The notes below the pieces were generated by a model that saw only the letters and a program-made list of their open reading frames with translations, was not told where the DNA came from and ran no database searches. 64,000 nucleotides of DNA from Artemia franciscana. Lineage: Eukaryota; Arthropoda; Branchiopoda; Anostraca; Artemiidae. Numbering within the stretch: the first letter of the stretch is position 1; every line of letters begins with the position of its first letter. The stretch spans positions 60,705,512-60,769,511 of the forward strand of contig NC_088863.1 in NCBI RefSeq assembly GCF_032884065.1, given 5' to 3'. Positions 35,051-46,944 of the stretch are shown piece by piece. Made by a program: the position numbers and the translations under genes.

Positions 35051-37118
35051 GTCCGTACATAGGAATAAGTGAAGAATCTTACAGTTTTCTTTTAATGTAA
35101 AAGCATCAGGCAAGATTCTATTCCTGCATATGTCACATGTTTTTAACAAGAGGGAACTTTCTCCAAATGCAACCCACGCAGTTTCTCTTCATTTTTAGTT
35201 CAATTCCAAGGGTCAAATTATTGTCTTTTTCTCCAAAACATTGGCGAAAATGAGAATCAAAGAAGACTCCAATTCTAATTTCTCTTTCAGAACTATTTGA
35301 TTGAGAAAGACTTTGGCACAAAATTCAAAATTAAAGAGTCTGGCTCGTATAATTTTAAACTATCATGGGGTCCAAGATTTAATACTGATTGCCATGGGCA
35401 AGACAAATCTTAATGATATATACTTCGACGAATCTTAATGAAATATGTTTAATGAAATATAAGAACGAAGGACTAAATAAAACTTAAAGGATACCGCATG
35501 AAGTGGAACTAATATTTTTTTTATTTCTTTTAGTGACCCGGTTTGGCTTTGGAAGGTTTTGCAACCGCCAAAATCTTCATTTCTATACAGGATGAAAAGC
35601 GGCAAAGAAATTGCCCAAGAAAGTTTTTTGCTGGTTATCTTTTCAATTTATTTAAGTTACTAATTCATTTAGACAGCGAATCTTTTAGCCGAGGGGTCAC
35701 CCACTTTCCACCACAAGGCTCACATCTCAGGAATGCCATCTGTTTCACTATTCGTGCCACATTTCCACCACGCTATGTCTCTTCATTCAACAAATATAAA
35801 AATTTCGAGCCATACTCGGCACACTTCTGTCATGCATGGCGGTCGCCACCTAGGGCCTAGGACATTAGAAAGTGGACCAACCCTCGAGTTTTACAATAGC
35901 AGAGGTTGAAAAAAATTACCATAGAAAGGAATATGCCCAAAAATAAATGAAAAGATGCAAAGACGAGTTGCTTGCCAATTCAGTTAAAAGGACATAATGG
36001 ACGATATTTGGAAACTAGAAATTCTGCTTTAAAATTGTATTCTTTGCTCGTCTGCTCACCCATTTTCTCAGTTGTGGCCAGTTCGTGACACTTAAAGCTT
36101 TACAGAACTATTTATAAAAGCGCTGAGTATAAAAATAACGGACTTGTTTCGATTTTTTTAAGGGTATTGGTCTTGACGTCTAATTAAGGCCAAATTCAGA
36201 CGGAGCAATAAATTAGCATATTAAATAATAGTTAGAAGAGCATTTAAACAAATTGCGAAAATGTTGATGTGTTTGGAGAAGGAGTACTGGGCTGAATCGT
36301 AGAACGCAAACATTTGAATTAATTTGGGGAAGCAGGAAAAATATTGTTTTGACATGCTTTCTCTGTTAATCTTTTCAAGTCATTTTTAACTGAAACCCAC
36401 GTATTTAGTTTTTTTCTGCAGTTCGTTTGCTTCTTAATATAAATAGGGGGCGATGTTTTACGAATAAAATTTGTCATGGATTAAATAAAATTAATTAATA
36501 AATTGCCCAAGCTCCAGACTACAATTGTTTCACAAACAAAAACAAATGCAAAGCAAAATTGTTTAACTACGTTTGAAGAAACCATAACGGCAATTACAAT
36601 TCGAAAAATTATTGTTATAATTCGATTTTAAATTTTTTCCACAACCAAAACCCATTCTATCGTGCACAAAAATATCCGACCTGTTTTAGCTATGTTTGGC
36701 TATTTTTATTTTTATTTTTCTTTTTTTTGCAAGGAAGATGTAATCATTATAGGCAGATATTTTTTTTCAAATTGCAATTATTATAAAAAACTTTATTGCA
36801 AACAATTCTAATGTTTGGCTGTATATCACGTTCTGTACACATTATTTAAATTTACCTGTTAGTTTCGCCCATGACAAAAATTTGGCAGATAGTACTATCG
36901 TTTTTATACGGATGAGATCATTTATGGTAACAGGCCAAAAATAAGCCAGAATTTTTTGTGAATCAGTCGATTCCGTTCCAATTAATACAAAATATATTTT
37001 GCCCGGGATGAGTAGTGACACTTGCAGGTATTGTCAAAAATCAATTCGAACGATAGGAATATCGGAGCAAATAAATACTAAGATGACATTTTGTTTACGA
37101 AGTTTTTAAGCAGTTTTT
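35051..37118. other. Intronic DNA without a recognised gene
   Basis: A minus-strand frame at 35133-35321 (62 codons) and a plus-strand frame at 35543-35860 (105 codons) are open. The latter follows a TTTCTTTTAG acceptor-like site at 35533. Neither product resembles a known family, and neither is supported by a matching splice partner. Confidence 0.4.
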
Positions 37119-37324
37119 CACTTTTTTAGCTAATTTTTGGAATTTGGCTGCTGCTACTTGTTACGGTATTTGTGTTTTATAGGTATAAAACTCCCCTTTG
37201 CTTCTTTCTTCATACTTATACAGAAATTAGAAAGTTAAGTCACAAACTGTTTTCTTAAATTCGTCCGATGTTGTGTAAAATTCCCCTTTCGAAATCTTAT
37301 GAAATTCGACCAGCTATCAAAGTG

Positions 37325-37363
<39 letters not shown>

Positions 37364-37425
37364 TTTTTATCTAAGCTAATTTTTGGGATTTGGCTGCTGC
37401 TACTTTTTTTGGTATTTATGTATTA
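37119..37425 (+). mobile_element. Retroposed fragment with A35 tail flanked by a ~60 bp direct repeat
   Basis: A block starting ACTTTTTTA and GCTAATTTTTGG and ending GGTATTT(G/A)TGT occurs at 37119-37182 and again at 37363-37425. It contains ATTTGGCTGCTGCTACTT in both copies. Between them are ~145 bp ending in an A35 run (37327-37361). The inner sequence recurs at 39677-39811. Poly(A) followed by a direct repeat suggests target-primed retroposition. At 60 bp the duplication is longer than usual for LINEs. Confidence 0.55.
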
Positions 37426-37659
37426 TTCAGAACACACTCAATAGGTTAAGTTAGGTTCTTTCGCGAAACAATCTACCAGGCAGGTACATTTTAATTATAT
37501 ATTTTATATATAGAGGTGGTTAGGTTAGGTTAAGTATTTGATATAATGCACAACCCCCACCCCCTAATGCGCAAATATATAGCCCAACTTTTGATAAAGC
37601 TAATGAAAATAAAACAAAATATCATGAAAATATAATACTTTATTGGGAAAATTGTAAAA

Positions 37660-37923
37660 TTAGAACTTAGAATTATGTACCCAGAACGCAGAAATGTCAT
37701 TAAAAATCGCGTTAAAGAGAGGTATTCCGTCGGCCTTTACTGCCACCCGCCATATATACTCTACTGAGTATGAACAAAAATGTTCCTTCTCGTGAGAGTA
37801 TAAAGTCATGTTGTGTCCATTGACGCACTGTTTTGTTGTGGGCAACAACCCCTTATCCTGGATATATATAACTGTCTCTTTTTCAGTCTTTCGCAAATCG
37901 CAAATCTTCATTTCAAAATCCAT
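37660..37923 (-). pseudogene. Merlin / IS1595-like transposase N-terminal fragment
   Basis: A single 87-residue minus-strand frame from ATG at 37923. It contains YIQDKGLLPTTKQCVNGHNM, then TLY and later YIWRVAVKADGI. The layout GLLP, C-x-x-GH-x-M and W-R-(C)-x-x-K-x-(C) is the N-terminal zinc-ribbon region of Merlin (ISXO2/IS1595-type) transposases. In intact copies I recall a W-R-C..K-x-C pair; here both cysteine positions are replaced (V and D), so zinc binding is probably lost. No DDE core follows. AATAAA lies about 30 bp after the stop. It could be a relic or a small expressed ORF. Confidence 0.5.
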
Positions 37924-40900
37924 GTTCAGACACTATCTTCTATCACTATGCGAAGGAAACTAAACTGAGTTCTGTCTTTGTGGCTATGAAACCGGATTTT
38001 CGCATCACAGTTTGTTTCACGAACAAGCTACGATGAGTAGTTTGTTAGTGTGTGTGTTCTGAATAATAAACAAGCACGTTTTTTTTTAAACAAAAGCGAA
38101 GGTGTCGTTAGTACATCTACTAACCTGTCCATATCAACACAAAATCAGGTCTTATTCACTTTTTATACGAAAAAAAAAAAAGTTATATTGCCCATATGAA
38201 AGGTATATAACTATGCCTCATTGATTTTTTTTCTTTTCGTTTTTATTTTATTAAAATGATGAAGATACCTTAAAACTAGACAGTTATTTAAACAATGGTG
38301 GCCCATTAGTTCTTGAGACAAATTTTGCTGCTTTAAAGTGAATAGAATGGAGTACTCCAATGGGAAAACAAGAAATGACAAGTTTGACATGTATTTATTA
38401 AACCAAAGATTTATTTATAGCCCTTGTATTTTTATTTTTTAAGCAATATCAGGTCAGTGGACCAACCTGTTTGTTGCTAATGAGCATGCAATAGATATTA
38501 TTCTTCTGCCCTGTTCTTACAACAGAAGCTAAGACTAGTTTGATTTTTTGAATTAAAATCAGCTTGGTGGAAGTGAATAAAAACTCGAGAGCCAAAGTCT
38601 CAGGTAGGCGACCGAGTTTTAGGAATTACATATGAAAGACAAGTCCCCTGGACGGGCAGGTGAGCGGGCAACCTAAATTTTTCATATTATTTGGGTTTAC
38701 GTTGCGGAAGTGTTTAGTGCTCACAGGAAAGGTAATAACTGATTATTCTAGTTTTTATTTCTCATTCTAGAACTTAACATTATACTTACAAACTTATGTT
38801 GAGGGGGGGGCTGGTCAACACTTATTAAATGTTGGCATTTACAGTATGAATGTTATAGGAAGATCAAAAGCAAATTACATAAGATTACAAATTGGGGGAA
38901 TTTGGTACCGATATCCGCTCCGCTCTCTTGGGTAGTTATTTATATGGCTTTTGACATTTTTGGATTAAAGTTTTAACAACAAAAGTAGTTGAGACGCCAG
39001 CCGATAATCTTTACAAAAAGAAGGACTAGAATTGCCAACTGTTAGAGGATCAAACACTGGCAACCAGTGAATAGTAACTATGAATAAATCTTCGTAAGGG
39101 AAAGAAAAAACCTCATAAGGCTAAAAAAGAACGTGCTTTCTCACGCTGACAATGTGAAAAATATCCTATTAAACCTTTCAGGACGGATGGTTCTGTCCAG
39201 CACCACACATAGCTCTTTTTTTTCAGAGGATGTTCAAGCGAAGCCAAGAAGCTTCCACTTAACCTAAATTTTCATCAGACACATAATTTGCAATCCAATA
39301 TTGGTTTGGTAGTCTCAAAGTTTACACCCTCCTATTCAAGTCATCCTTTTGTGAGAGACGTTGGCGTAGCCCCTTATGACAACAAAGTTAAGATATTTTT
39401 CAAGTTGGTTTCTGAATGAAAACATTGCGAATAGGCTAAAAAGTCTTATGACGATTTTTCTCTGCCCCTGACGCATTTGTCAGCTTTCTGTACTCTTTCA
39501 TAGTTATAGTTCATGTGGCATCATCCAGCAGAAGTACGAAAATTAAGCAGTCATTGCCTAACCTGGAGATAAAAATGCTACTTAAAATTAAGCTCTAGAG
39601 AATAGACATGCATAATCTTATTCATTTTGCAAAACTTCGTGTAGTCTTTTTTTCTCTGTATATCCTTTATTCCTCTCTCCCCTTTGCTTCTTTCTTCATG
39701 ATTATACAGAAACAGTTGAAGAAGTCAAACTGTTTTCTTAAAATCGTTCAATATTGTGTAAAATTCCCCAATCAAAACCTTATAAAATTCGACCAGCTAT
39801 CAAAGGGATAGAAAAAAACCTCTTAAAATTATTTGGGAATACTGGTAGTGCTTTGACGGACGGATTGTCTCACTAAGGCTAGAACTCCACTAAAACAATG
39901 ATACAACCCAAATATAAAATGGAAGTTGTGCTATGAGATAATGATATGAGATTTGGGAGATGGAAAAAGGTTCTAAATAGGCAAGAATAGAAGTATATTG
40001 AAAGCTCCAATGTCTTTAAATATCTTCTAATTTTACAGCAAGGCTTATCAAGCATATCCCAAAATATCAGAAATACAAGCTGTATTACATCAGTTGTTGT
40101 TTTTTCTCTTTGCTGTTATTCAAATGCTGAAGGATGAGGGTATTCATATTCTTATACTACTAACTGTACACACTGACCACTGTAAACAAATTTATGCAGT
40201 ATAATCAAACTCAGTAATTTTGGCTACTACATTATCGACGCGTACAAACAGCTCGTCCCATTTAATCTGCCAACAACGGTCCAGTAAATATTACCCAGGA
40301 ACACATATTTTAGCAGAAACTTTCTCAAAATGCCTTTGAAACCAACTCGAAACTTTGAAACCAACTTGTAATTTCTAAAAACATCTAATAAATAACATTG
40401 CAATACTAGTTACCAATTTTTATATATGCATTGTAATAAATTAATTTATAATTAGATTCTTTAAATGTTAGTGTTATAAGTCCAGTTTCGCATTGAAGAG
40501 AAATCTGACTTGTCTACCCGTGAAAAAATCTAACATCGCTTATGTTTCTACTTGTTTAAATGTTCTCCAGAGCACTTGCATCTCTGTCTGACTTGGTCTC
40601 ATGGTTGAGATAGGGAATGATTGTAGCCTACTTTCTAAATTTAGATACAGTGACACTGACAAACTGAGAGTATTTACCTTGGATTTCAAAAAACCCTTGA
40701 AGCATCCTTGTCAAGGCCGCGCGACTAGCGGGGGGAAATAGGTCAACTCTATAGCAATAAAAGAGTTCAACAACAAGTGAGTCCATGTTATATGAATTTA
40801 GGATTCATATAATTGAAACTTACAAGCAGTGGCAATAACTTTCACATATACAAACTGATGTTTCAAAGTGCTATGTGATGAAAGAAAGCAATAGATTTAT

Positions 40901-40980
40901 GCATAGAGTAGACTCTTTCTATCAATATACTCCAGGACCTAAACAGGATTGACTTCAAGATAAATTAAATAAAAAAAACT
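37924..40980. other. Intronic DNA, mostly unannotated
   Basis: AT-rich with a G8 run at 38800. The one recognisable piece is 39677-39811, a second copy of the retroposed fragment at 37193-37326. It has the same frame (LPFASFF..IQK..NCFLK..CVKFP..NL.KFDQLSK) and a short A-rich end. No other gene or RNA is visible. Confidence 0.5.
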
Positions 40981-43078
40981 AGTTTTTATGGCACTTGGTA
41001 TTAACCAAGTGACATATAGCAATCACAAATTCTGTTGGTCTGTCTGTCGGTCCTGGTTTTGCTACTAGGTAAGCTAGGACGATGAAATTTGGCAACCGTA
41101 TGAAGGACTGGACCAGATTAAATTAGAAATAGTTGTTTTCCCAATTTGACCATCTGGGGGGGGGGGCAGTTAATTCGGAAAAATAGAAAAAATGAAGTAT
41201 TTTTAACTTATGAGCGGGTGATGGGATCTAAATGAAATTTGATGTTTGGAATGATATTGTGTCTCAATGCTCTTATTTTAAATCCCGACCGGATCTGATG
41301 ACATTGGGGGGAGTTGGAGGGGGGAAACCTAAAATCTTGGAAAATACTTAGAGTGGAGGGATCAGGATGAAACTTAATGGAAAATATAAGCACAAGTCCC
41401 AGATACATGATTGAAATAATTGGAACGGATCCACTTTCTTTGGAATAGTTGGGGGGGGGGGGTAATTCTGAAAAATTAGAAAAAATGAGGCATTTTTAAC
41501 TTACGAACGGGTGATCGGATCTCAATGAAATTTGATGTTTAGAAGGATATCGTGTCTTAGAGCTCTTATTTTAAATCCCGACCGGATCTGGTGACATTGG
41601 GGGGGGGGAGTTGGGAGGAGGAAACCTAAAACTTGGAAAACACTTAGAGTGGAGGGATCGGGATGAAACTTGGTGGGAAAAATAAACACAAGTCCTAGAT
41701 ACATGATTGACATAAAAGGAACGGATCTGCTCTCTTTGGGGTAGTTGGGGGGGGGGGGGGGTATTTCTGAAAAATTAGAAAAAATGAGGTATTTTTAACT
41801 TACGAACGGGTGATCGGATCTCAATGAAATTTTATATTTAGAAGGATATCGTGTCTCAGAGCTCTTATTTTAAACCCGACCGGATCTGGTGACATTGGGG
41901 GGGGGGGAGTTGGGAGGGGGAAACCTAAAACTTGGAAAACACTTAGAGTGGAGGGATCCGGATGAAACTTGGTAGGAAAAATAAGCACAAGTCCTAGATA
42001 CATGATTGACATAACCGGAACGGATCCGCTCTCTTTGGGGTAGTTGGGGGAGGGGTTAATTCTGAAAAATTAGAAAAAATGAAGCATTTTTAACTTACGA
42101 ACGGGTGATCGGATCTCAATGAAATTTGATATTTAGAAGGATATCGTGTCTCAAAGCTCTTATTTTAAATCCTGACCGGATCTGGTGACATTGGGGGAAG
42201 TTTGGGGTGGGGGAACCTAAAATCATGGAAAACGCTTAGATTGGAGGGATCGGGATGAAACTTGGTGGGAAAAATAAGCAGAAGTCTTACATACATGATT
42301 TACATAATTGGAACGGATCCGCTCTATTGGGGGGGGGGGGGGGTTAATTCTGAAAAATAAGAAAAAATTACGTATTTTTAACTTACGAAGGAGTGATCGG
42401 ATCTTCATGAAACTTCATATTTAGAAGGACCTTGTAACTCAGATCTCTTATTTTAAATCTCAACCGGATCCAGTGTCATTGGGGGGGGGCAGTTGGAGGG
42501 ACCGGAAATCTTAGAAAATACTTAAAGCGGTGAGATCAGGATGAAACTGGATGGGAAGAATAGAAACCTGTCTAAGATACGTGACTGACATAACCGGACC
42601 GGATCTGCTCTCTTTGTTGGAATTGGGGGGGGGGGGGGTAATTTTGAAAATTGAGGTATTTGTAACTTACGAAAGGGTGACCAGATCTTTATAAAATTTG
42701 ATATTTAGAAGGATTTTGTGCTTTAAAGTTCTAATTTTAAATTCCGACCAGATCCTGTGACATTGGGGGGAGTTGGAGGGGTAAACCGGAATTCTTGGAA
42801 AACGTGAAAATTTGGGCATTTTTATCTTACCAATAGATGATCGGGTCTTAATGAAATTTGATTTTTAGAAGGAATTCATGTCTCAGAGGTCTTATTTCAA
42901 ATCCCGACCAGATCTTTTGACATTGGGGGGAGTTGGGGAGGGGGGGGGGGGGGGAATCTTGGATAAACACTTGGAGTGGAGGAATCGGGATGAAGCTTGG
43001 TGGATAGAATAAACAAATGTCCTTGATACGTGATTGACAGAATCGTACTGGATTCGCTCTCTTTGGGGGATTGGGGGA
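40981..43078 (-). mobile_element. Array element C of repeat family 1, inverted; 3' end intact
   Basis: Reads as family 1 on the minus strand. Its 3' end is at 40981, with hairpin CACTTGGT-ATTA-ACCAAGTG at 40992-41011 and the subterminal ATGGCACTTG at 40988-40997. About seven monomers follow, and the middle ones repeat at almost exactly 299 bp (AACTTACGAACGGGTGATCG near 41499, 41798 and 42096). G-runs of 8-14 mark the same position in each monomer. The 5' end is missing; the array breaks off into A9-T10 at 43078, where a family 2 element begins. Confidence 0.85.
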
Positions 43079-44460
43079 AAAAAAAAATTTTTTTTTGGCT
43101 ATACGGCTTTCTCTTAGTTTTGATCAGGCGATTTTGAGAAATAAGGGGTGGGGGGGGAGGCCTAGTTGCCCTCCAATTTTTCGGTTACTTTACAAGGCAA
43201 CTAGAACTTTTAATTTTTAACAAACGTTTTTATTAGTAAAAAATATACGTAACTTAAGAATTAACTTACGTAACAAACTTTTATATTCTTATATTTTTTA
43301 TTATGGATATGAGGGGGTTTGTCCCCCCGTTAATACCTCGCCTTTTACACTAAATCTTAAGTTTTGTCCCAATTCTTTAAGAATGACCCCTGAATCAGAA
43401 AGGCCGTAGAATAAGTAGTTGAAATTACTAAAAATACTTTAGCATAAAGAGCAAGGTATTTATCTCCTCCTAAATACCTTGCTCTTTATGCTAAAGTATT
43501 TTTAGAACCCCTCATATGCGTAAAAATCTCTGTTCGTTTTAAGTTTTAATGCTACTCCTTACTTTCAGTTGAAAAAACTTTTTCGTGTTAATTTTTTCAT
43601 TGTTTTTTTTATAATAATGCTAGAAAATCCCGCGCCCTTTTCATTGAATTTCTCTTCCCCTATGACATATTCCTCCAAGAGAAGATCCTCCCACATAGCC
43701 CCCTCCCCTCAACCCCAACCCAAACCAAAAACAAATCCTGATGAAAACCTCTGAACACTTCCCAATAACCATTACTAAATATAAACACTGGACAAAGTTT
43801 GTAACTTGCAGCCCCTCCCCCAGGGACTTTGGGGGAGTGAGTCATTCCAAAGACATAGTTAATATGGTTTTCGACTATGCAGAACAAAATGGCTATCTCA
43901 AAATTTGGATTCGTTGACTTTGGGGGGAAAATGAGCGTGGGAGGGGGCCTAGTTGCCCTCCAATTTTTTTGTCACTTAAAAAAGGGCACTAGAACTTTTC
44001 ATTTCAGTTAGAATGAGCCCTCTTGCGAGATTCTAGGACCACTTGGTCAATACGATGACTCCTGGGAAAAAAAAATAAAATAAAAGAATAAACACGCACC
44101 CGTGATCTGTCTTCTGGCAAAAAATACGAAATTCCACATTTTTGTAAATAGGAGCTTGAAATTTCTGCTATAAGGTTTTCTGATACGCTGAATGCGATGG
44201 TGTGATTTTCGTTATGATTCTATGACTTTTAGGGGGTGTTTCCCCCTGTTTTCCAAAATAAGGCAAATTTTCTCAGGCTCGTAACTTTTGATGACAAAGA
44301 TTAAATTTAATGAAACTTATATATTTAGAATCAGCATGAAAATTTGATTCTTTTGATGTATCTTTTATCATCAAAATTCCGTTTTTTAGAGTTTCGTTTA
44401 CTATTGAGCCAGCCGGGTCGCTCCTTACTACAGTTCGTTACCACGAACTGTTTGATACAC
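43079..44460 (+). mobile_element. Family 2 element with internal 35 bp inverted repeat and 3' hairpin
   Basis: A ~1.4 kb non-coding element. A block with GGCCTAGTTGCCCTCCAATT, then GGCAACTAGAACTTTTAAT or a variant, occurs twice (about 43160-43222 and 43948-44003). The end is GCCGGGTCGCTCCTTACTAC running into the hairpin 44431-44450 (CAGTTCGT-TACC-ACGAACTG) and TTTGATA. Partial relatives lie at 12040, 14512 and 35031. I see no protein-coding capacity. I read the hairpin as the 3' terminus; the 5' boundary at the junction with array C is approximate. Confidence 0.6.
43428..43505. repeat. Perfect 35 bp inverted repeat with 8 bp loop
   Basis: The left arm 43428-43462 starts CTAAAAATACTTTAGCATAA. 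The right arm 43471-43505 is its exact reverse complement. The loop is TCTCCTCC. No mismatch was found on checking base by base. Confidence 0.97.
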
Positions 44461-46580
44461 TGTATATGGGGAATTTCTTCACATTATGGTTCATAGCAAT
44501 GGGAAAGCAAACTATACTAGTGAGTGTGCAAGCAGACCAAGACACTATTGGTGTTCAGTTTGATCCATTTCAAGTTTACCTTGTCCAACGGGCTAACTGT
44601 TGGTGCCTGAACTGCTAAATATGGTAGGGGCGCCTTAAATAAAACAACAGTTCCTTCAGCCTTTAAGAATTGGAGATTAGATTTTAAGCCTCCTTTTCGT
44701 ACTAAACATGATGACTGAAATCACTACCCTGTGATTTCAGTGAAGAAAATGTAACATAGGGCTATCTTTTATTTAACAAAGAATTTTTTTTTCATCGAGT
44801 GACATATTCAATAATTGAGCAGCACTTCCGGATGGTTCCACATAGTACCACGGTGCTATGCCATTCATAAAGTGGAATTTTTTTTTGTTTCGAGTTTTTT
44901 CTTATTTGAGTCATAAAAATAAAATAGAAAAAATGTGGCACATATCAGCGTTTATTGGAAGGGTGCGTTAACCGAAATAGATGAAAACCAATTACACAAG
45001 TGTAAATATTTCCTTTAAGTTCGAACCCAGAAAAGAAACCTTTCAAAAGTGGATGACAGCATTTTTCAAAAGAAGCCACATCTGTCCGTGTAAGTACCAA
45101 CAGACAGTTTCCCTGTATGGTTATTCATTTCAGTCACCCATCAAGAATGTCAAACTCTTTCACAACATATCATTTGTCAGACCTGTATGAGCTGAATTGG
45201 CTGTCACTGTTAACGGTGGGCTTCTTAACGATTACAAGCTTCATTTTCTGGATATGAATTGTTTCTAATACAGAAAATAACGAATTTAGGATTCGTAATT
45301 GAATTGAATTGGATTGAATTGAATTGGCCATTGGTATCAACGGAGGTAGATAAGATTTTAATTAATTGTGCTCACCCCTTCCCTTCTTCTGCCAGGAGCC
45401 AGAAATTCTTTTGGGGAGCAAGCGTAAAGAGTCAGGAACAAATTTCAAAGTAAGTTTTCTCAATATTAATATTATCCTAAAACTTTAAAACTTCCGAGAT
45501 ATGTTGGCATTGTTGCCACTTTAAAAGAGAAATTTAGGCTAAACCTAAATGGGCTTCATGTATGCTAGTGTTTACTTTATTTATTTCACCCAGGTAAATA
45601 TTGAGGCAGGGGGCCTACAGGTCCATTCAGGTCCCTTCTTAGAAATTGCAATAAATATATGGTTTGTCCTTTATTTCTATATAATTCACTTATTTCTTTT
45701 TTTCCAAATGTTTGCTCCCTCTAAACTAAATTGTTGTGCGAATACCCAATGCTGATTATGTCGTCCTAAGTGATTGACGTATTCACAACAAATTTTTCAA
45801 AACAATCAGAACTTGATCTGATCTTAAAATGATTTATCATAGACAATATGAATATGTTGTCAAACTGAATCTGTTGCAAAATATGTGCAGCTTGTAAACA
45901 AGGCGAAAAAAAGGACAGTGATGACAATCATAAGCAAAAAAAAACTAGCTTGTATCAATTACTAAACCTTTAGTAAGTATTACACAATCTAAAACAAACA
46001 TAACCACTTTTTCACAAAATAGACTAAATTATACAAGTTATAACCAGTGAGCAGAAATTCAGAACCAGTTCATTATTATTTTCGATTTTGATAGTAGATA
46101 ATTTCAGGCAGTAAAAGTTTTGAAACAATTTCGCGGAGCTTAAATTTTTCACGATTTATTTCACATAGTTAATTGGTAATAAAAAGCAAATCCACAGATT
46201 CAGAACGGATTAGTAGAGTTATTTCCCTTCCTAAGGACCAAAGGAAATGAACGAAAGAAAAAGCTTACTTTGGGCATAAGAAAAACTTTTGTTCCACTTT
46301 AATTGGGTTTTAGGAACATTTACCAAAGTACTGATACATCTGCTGCGACTTTTCCGGTCGAGCTGAATTCTCCAATTTAAATATTTTCGGTAGCTAGGTG
46401 AGTAAACACACTGGGTGGGAAAGCTTGAAAAAAAATAGCGGACAAACCTTGCTATGCTACATTCAATTAGAACCAATATAGTGATTTTTCCGGGAGGGGG
46501 GGGGGGCATCAAAAATTTGTTTATATACACTTTTGTTACGTTTTTAAGAGTTTGGCAAATATTTCGGAGGAGGGGTTCCA
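44461..46580. other. Intronic DNA with weak exon-like pieces
   Basis: A frame at 44981-45190 has an ATG and an internal GTAAGT. A 54 bp segment at 45400-45453 sits between CTTCTGCCAG and AAA|gtaagt. They do not join in a common phase. (GAATT)n-like sequence lies at 45297-45327. A family 3 fragment with a G12 run covers about 46480-46580. Confidence 0.4.
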
Positions 46581-46583
46581 ATA

Positions 46584-46670
<87 letters not shown>

Positions 46671-46682
46671 ATATATATATTA
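46581..46682. repeat. (AT)n microsatellite, ~100 bp
   Basis: AT dinucleotides with a few G interruptions at the ends (TATGTAT). The long open frames crossing it on both strands (46231-46707, 46454-46702) are poly-YI artefacts. Confidence 0.95.
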
Positions 46683-46944
46683 TTTTTATAAGAACTAGAT
46701 AGGTCATAAGTCATACAGAGCATAAATAAGATTATTGAGTTTCCAACACAACAGTTATTTACATAATATATTGTCGGTCGGAAGGCCCAAAAAACGAAAA
46801 TTTGCAGTTGCAGTTACTATAAATGATGATTCTTTGGAACCAAAAACGTGATAAGATGTGAAATTCTACAACCTGGAGCATAAATTGTGACAACACCAAT
46901 ACGGTCAGCTAAAGCAAAGACAATTGCTATATTATCCGAAGTAA

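Noticed and set aside
35543-35860. 105-codon plus-strand frame after an acceptor-like site
   Set aside because: The start codon lies after the acceptor, no donor is evident, and the product resembles no family I know.
46231-46707. 158-codon minus-strand open frame
   Set aside because: Its middle is the (AT)n tract read as YIYIYI; the rest has no domain or splice support.
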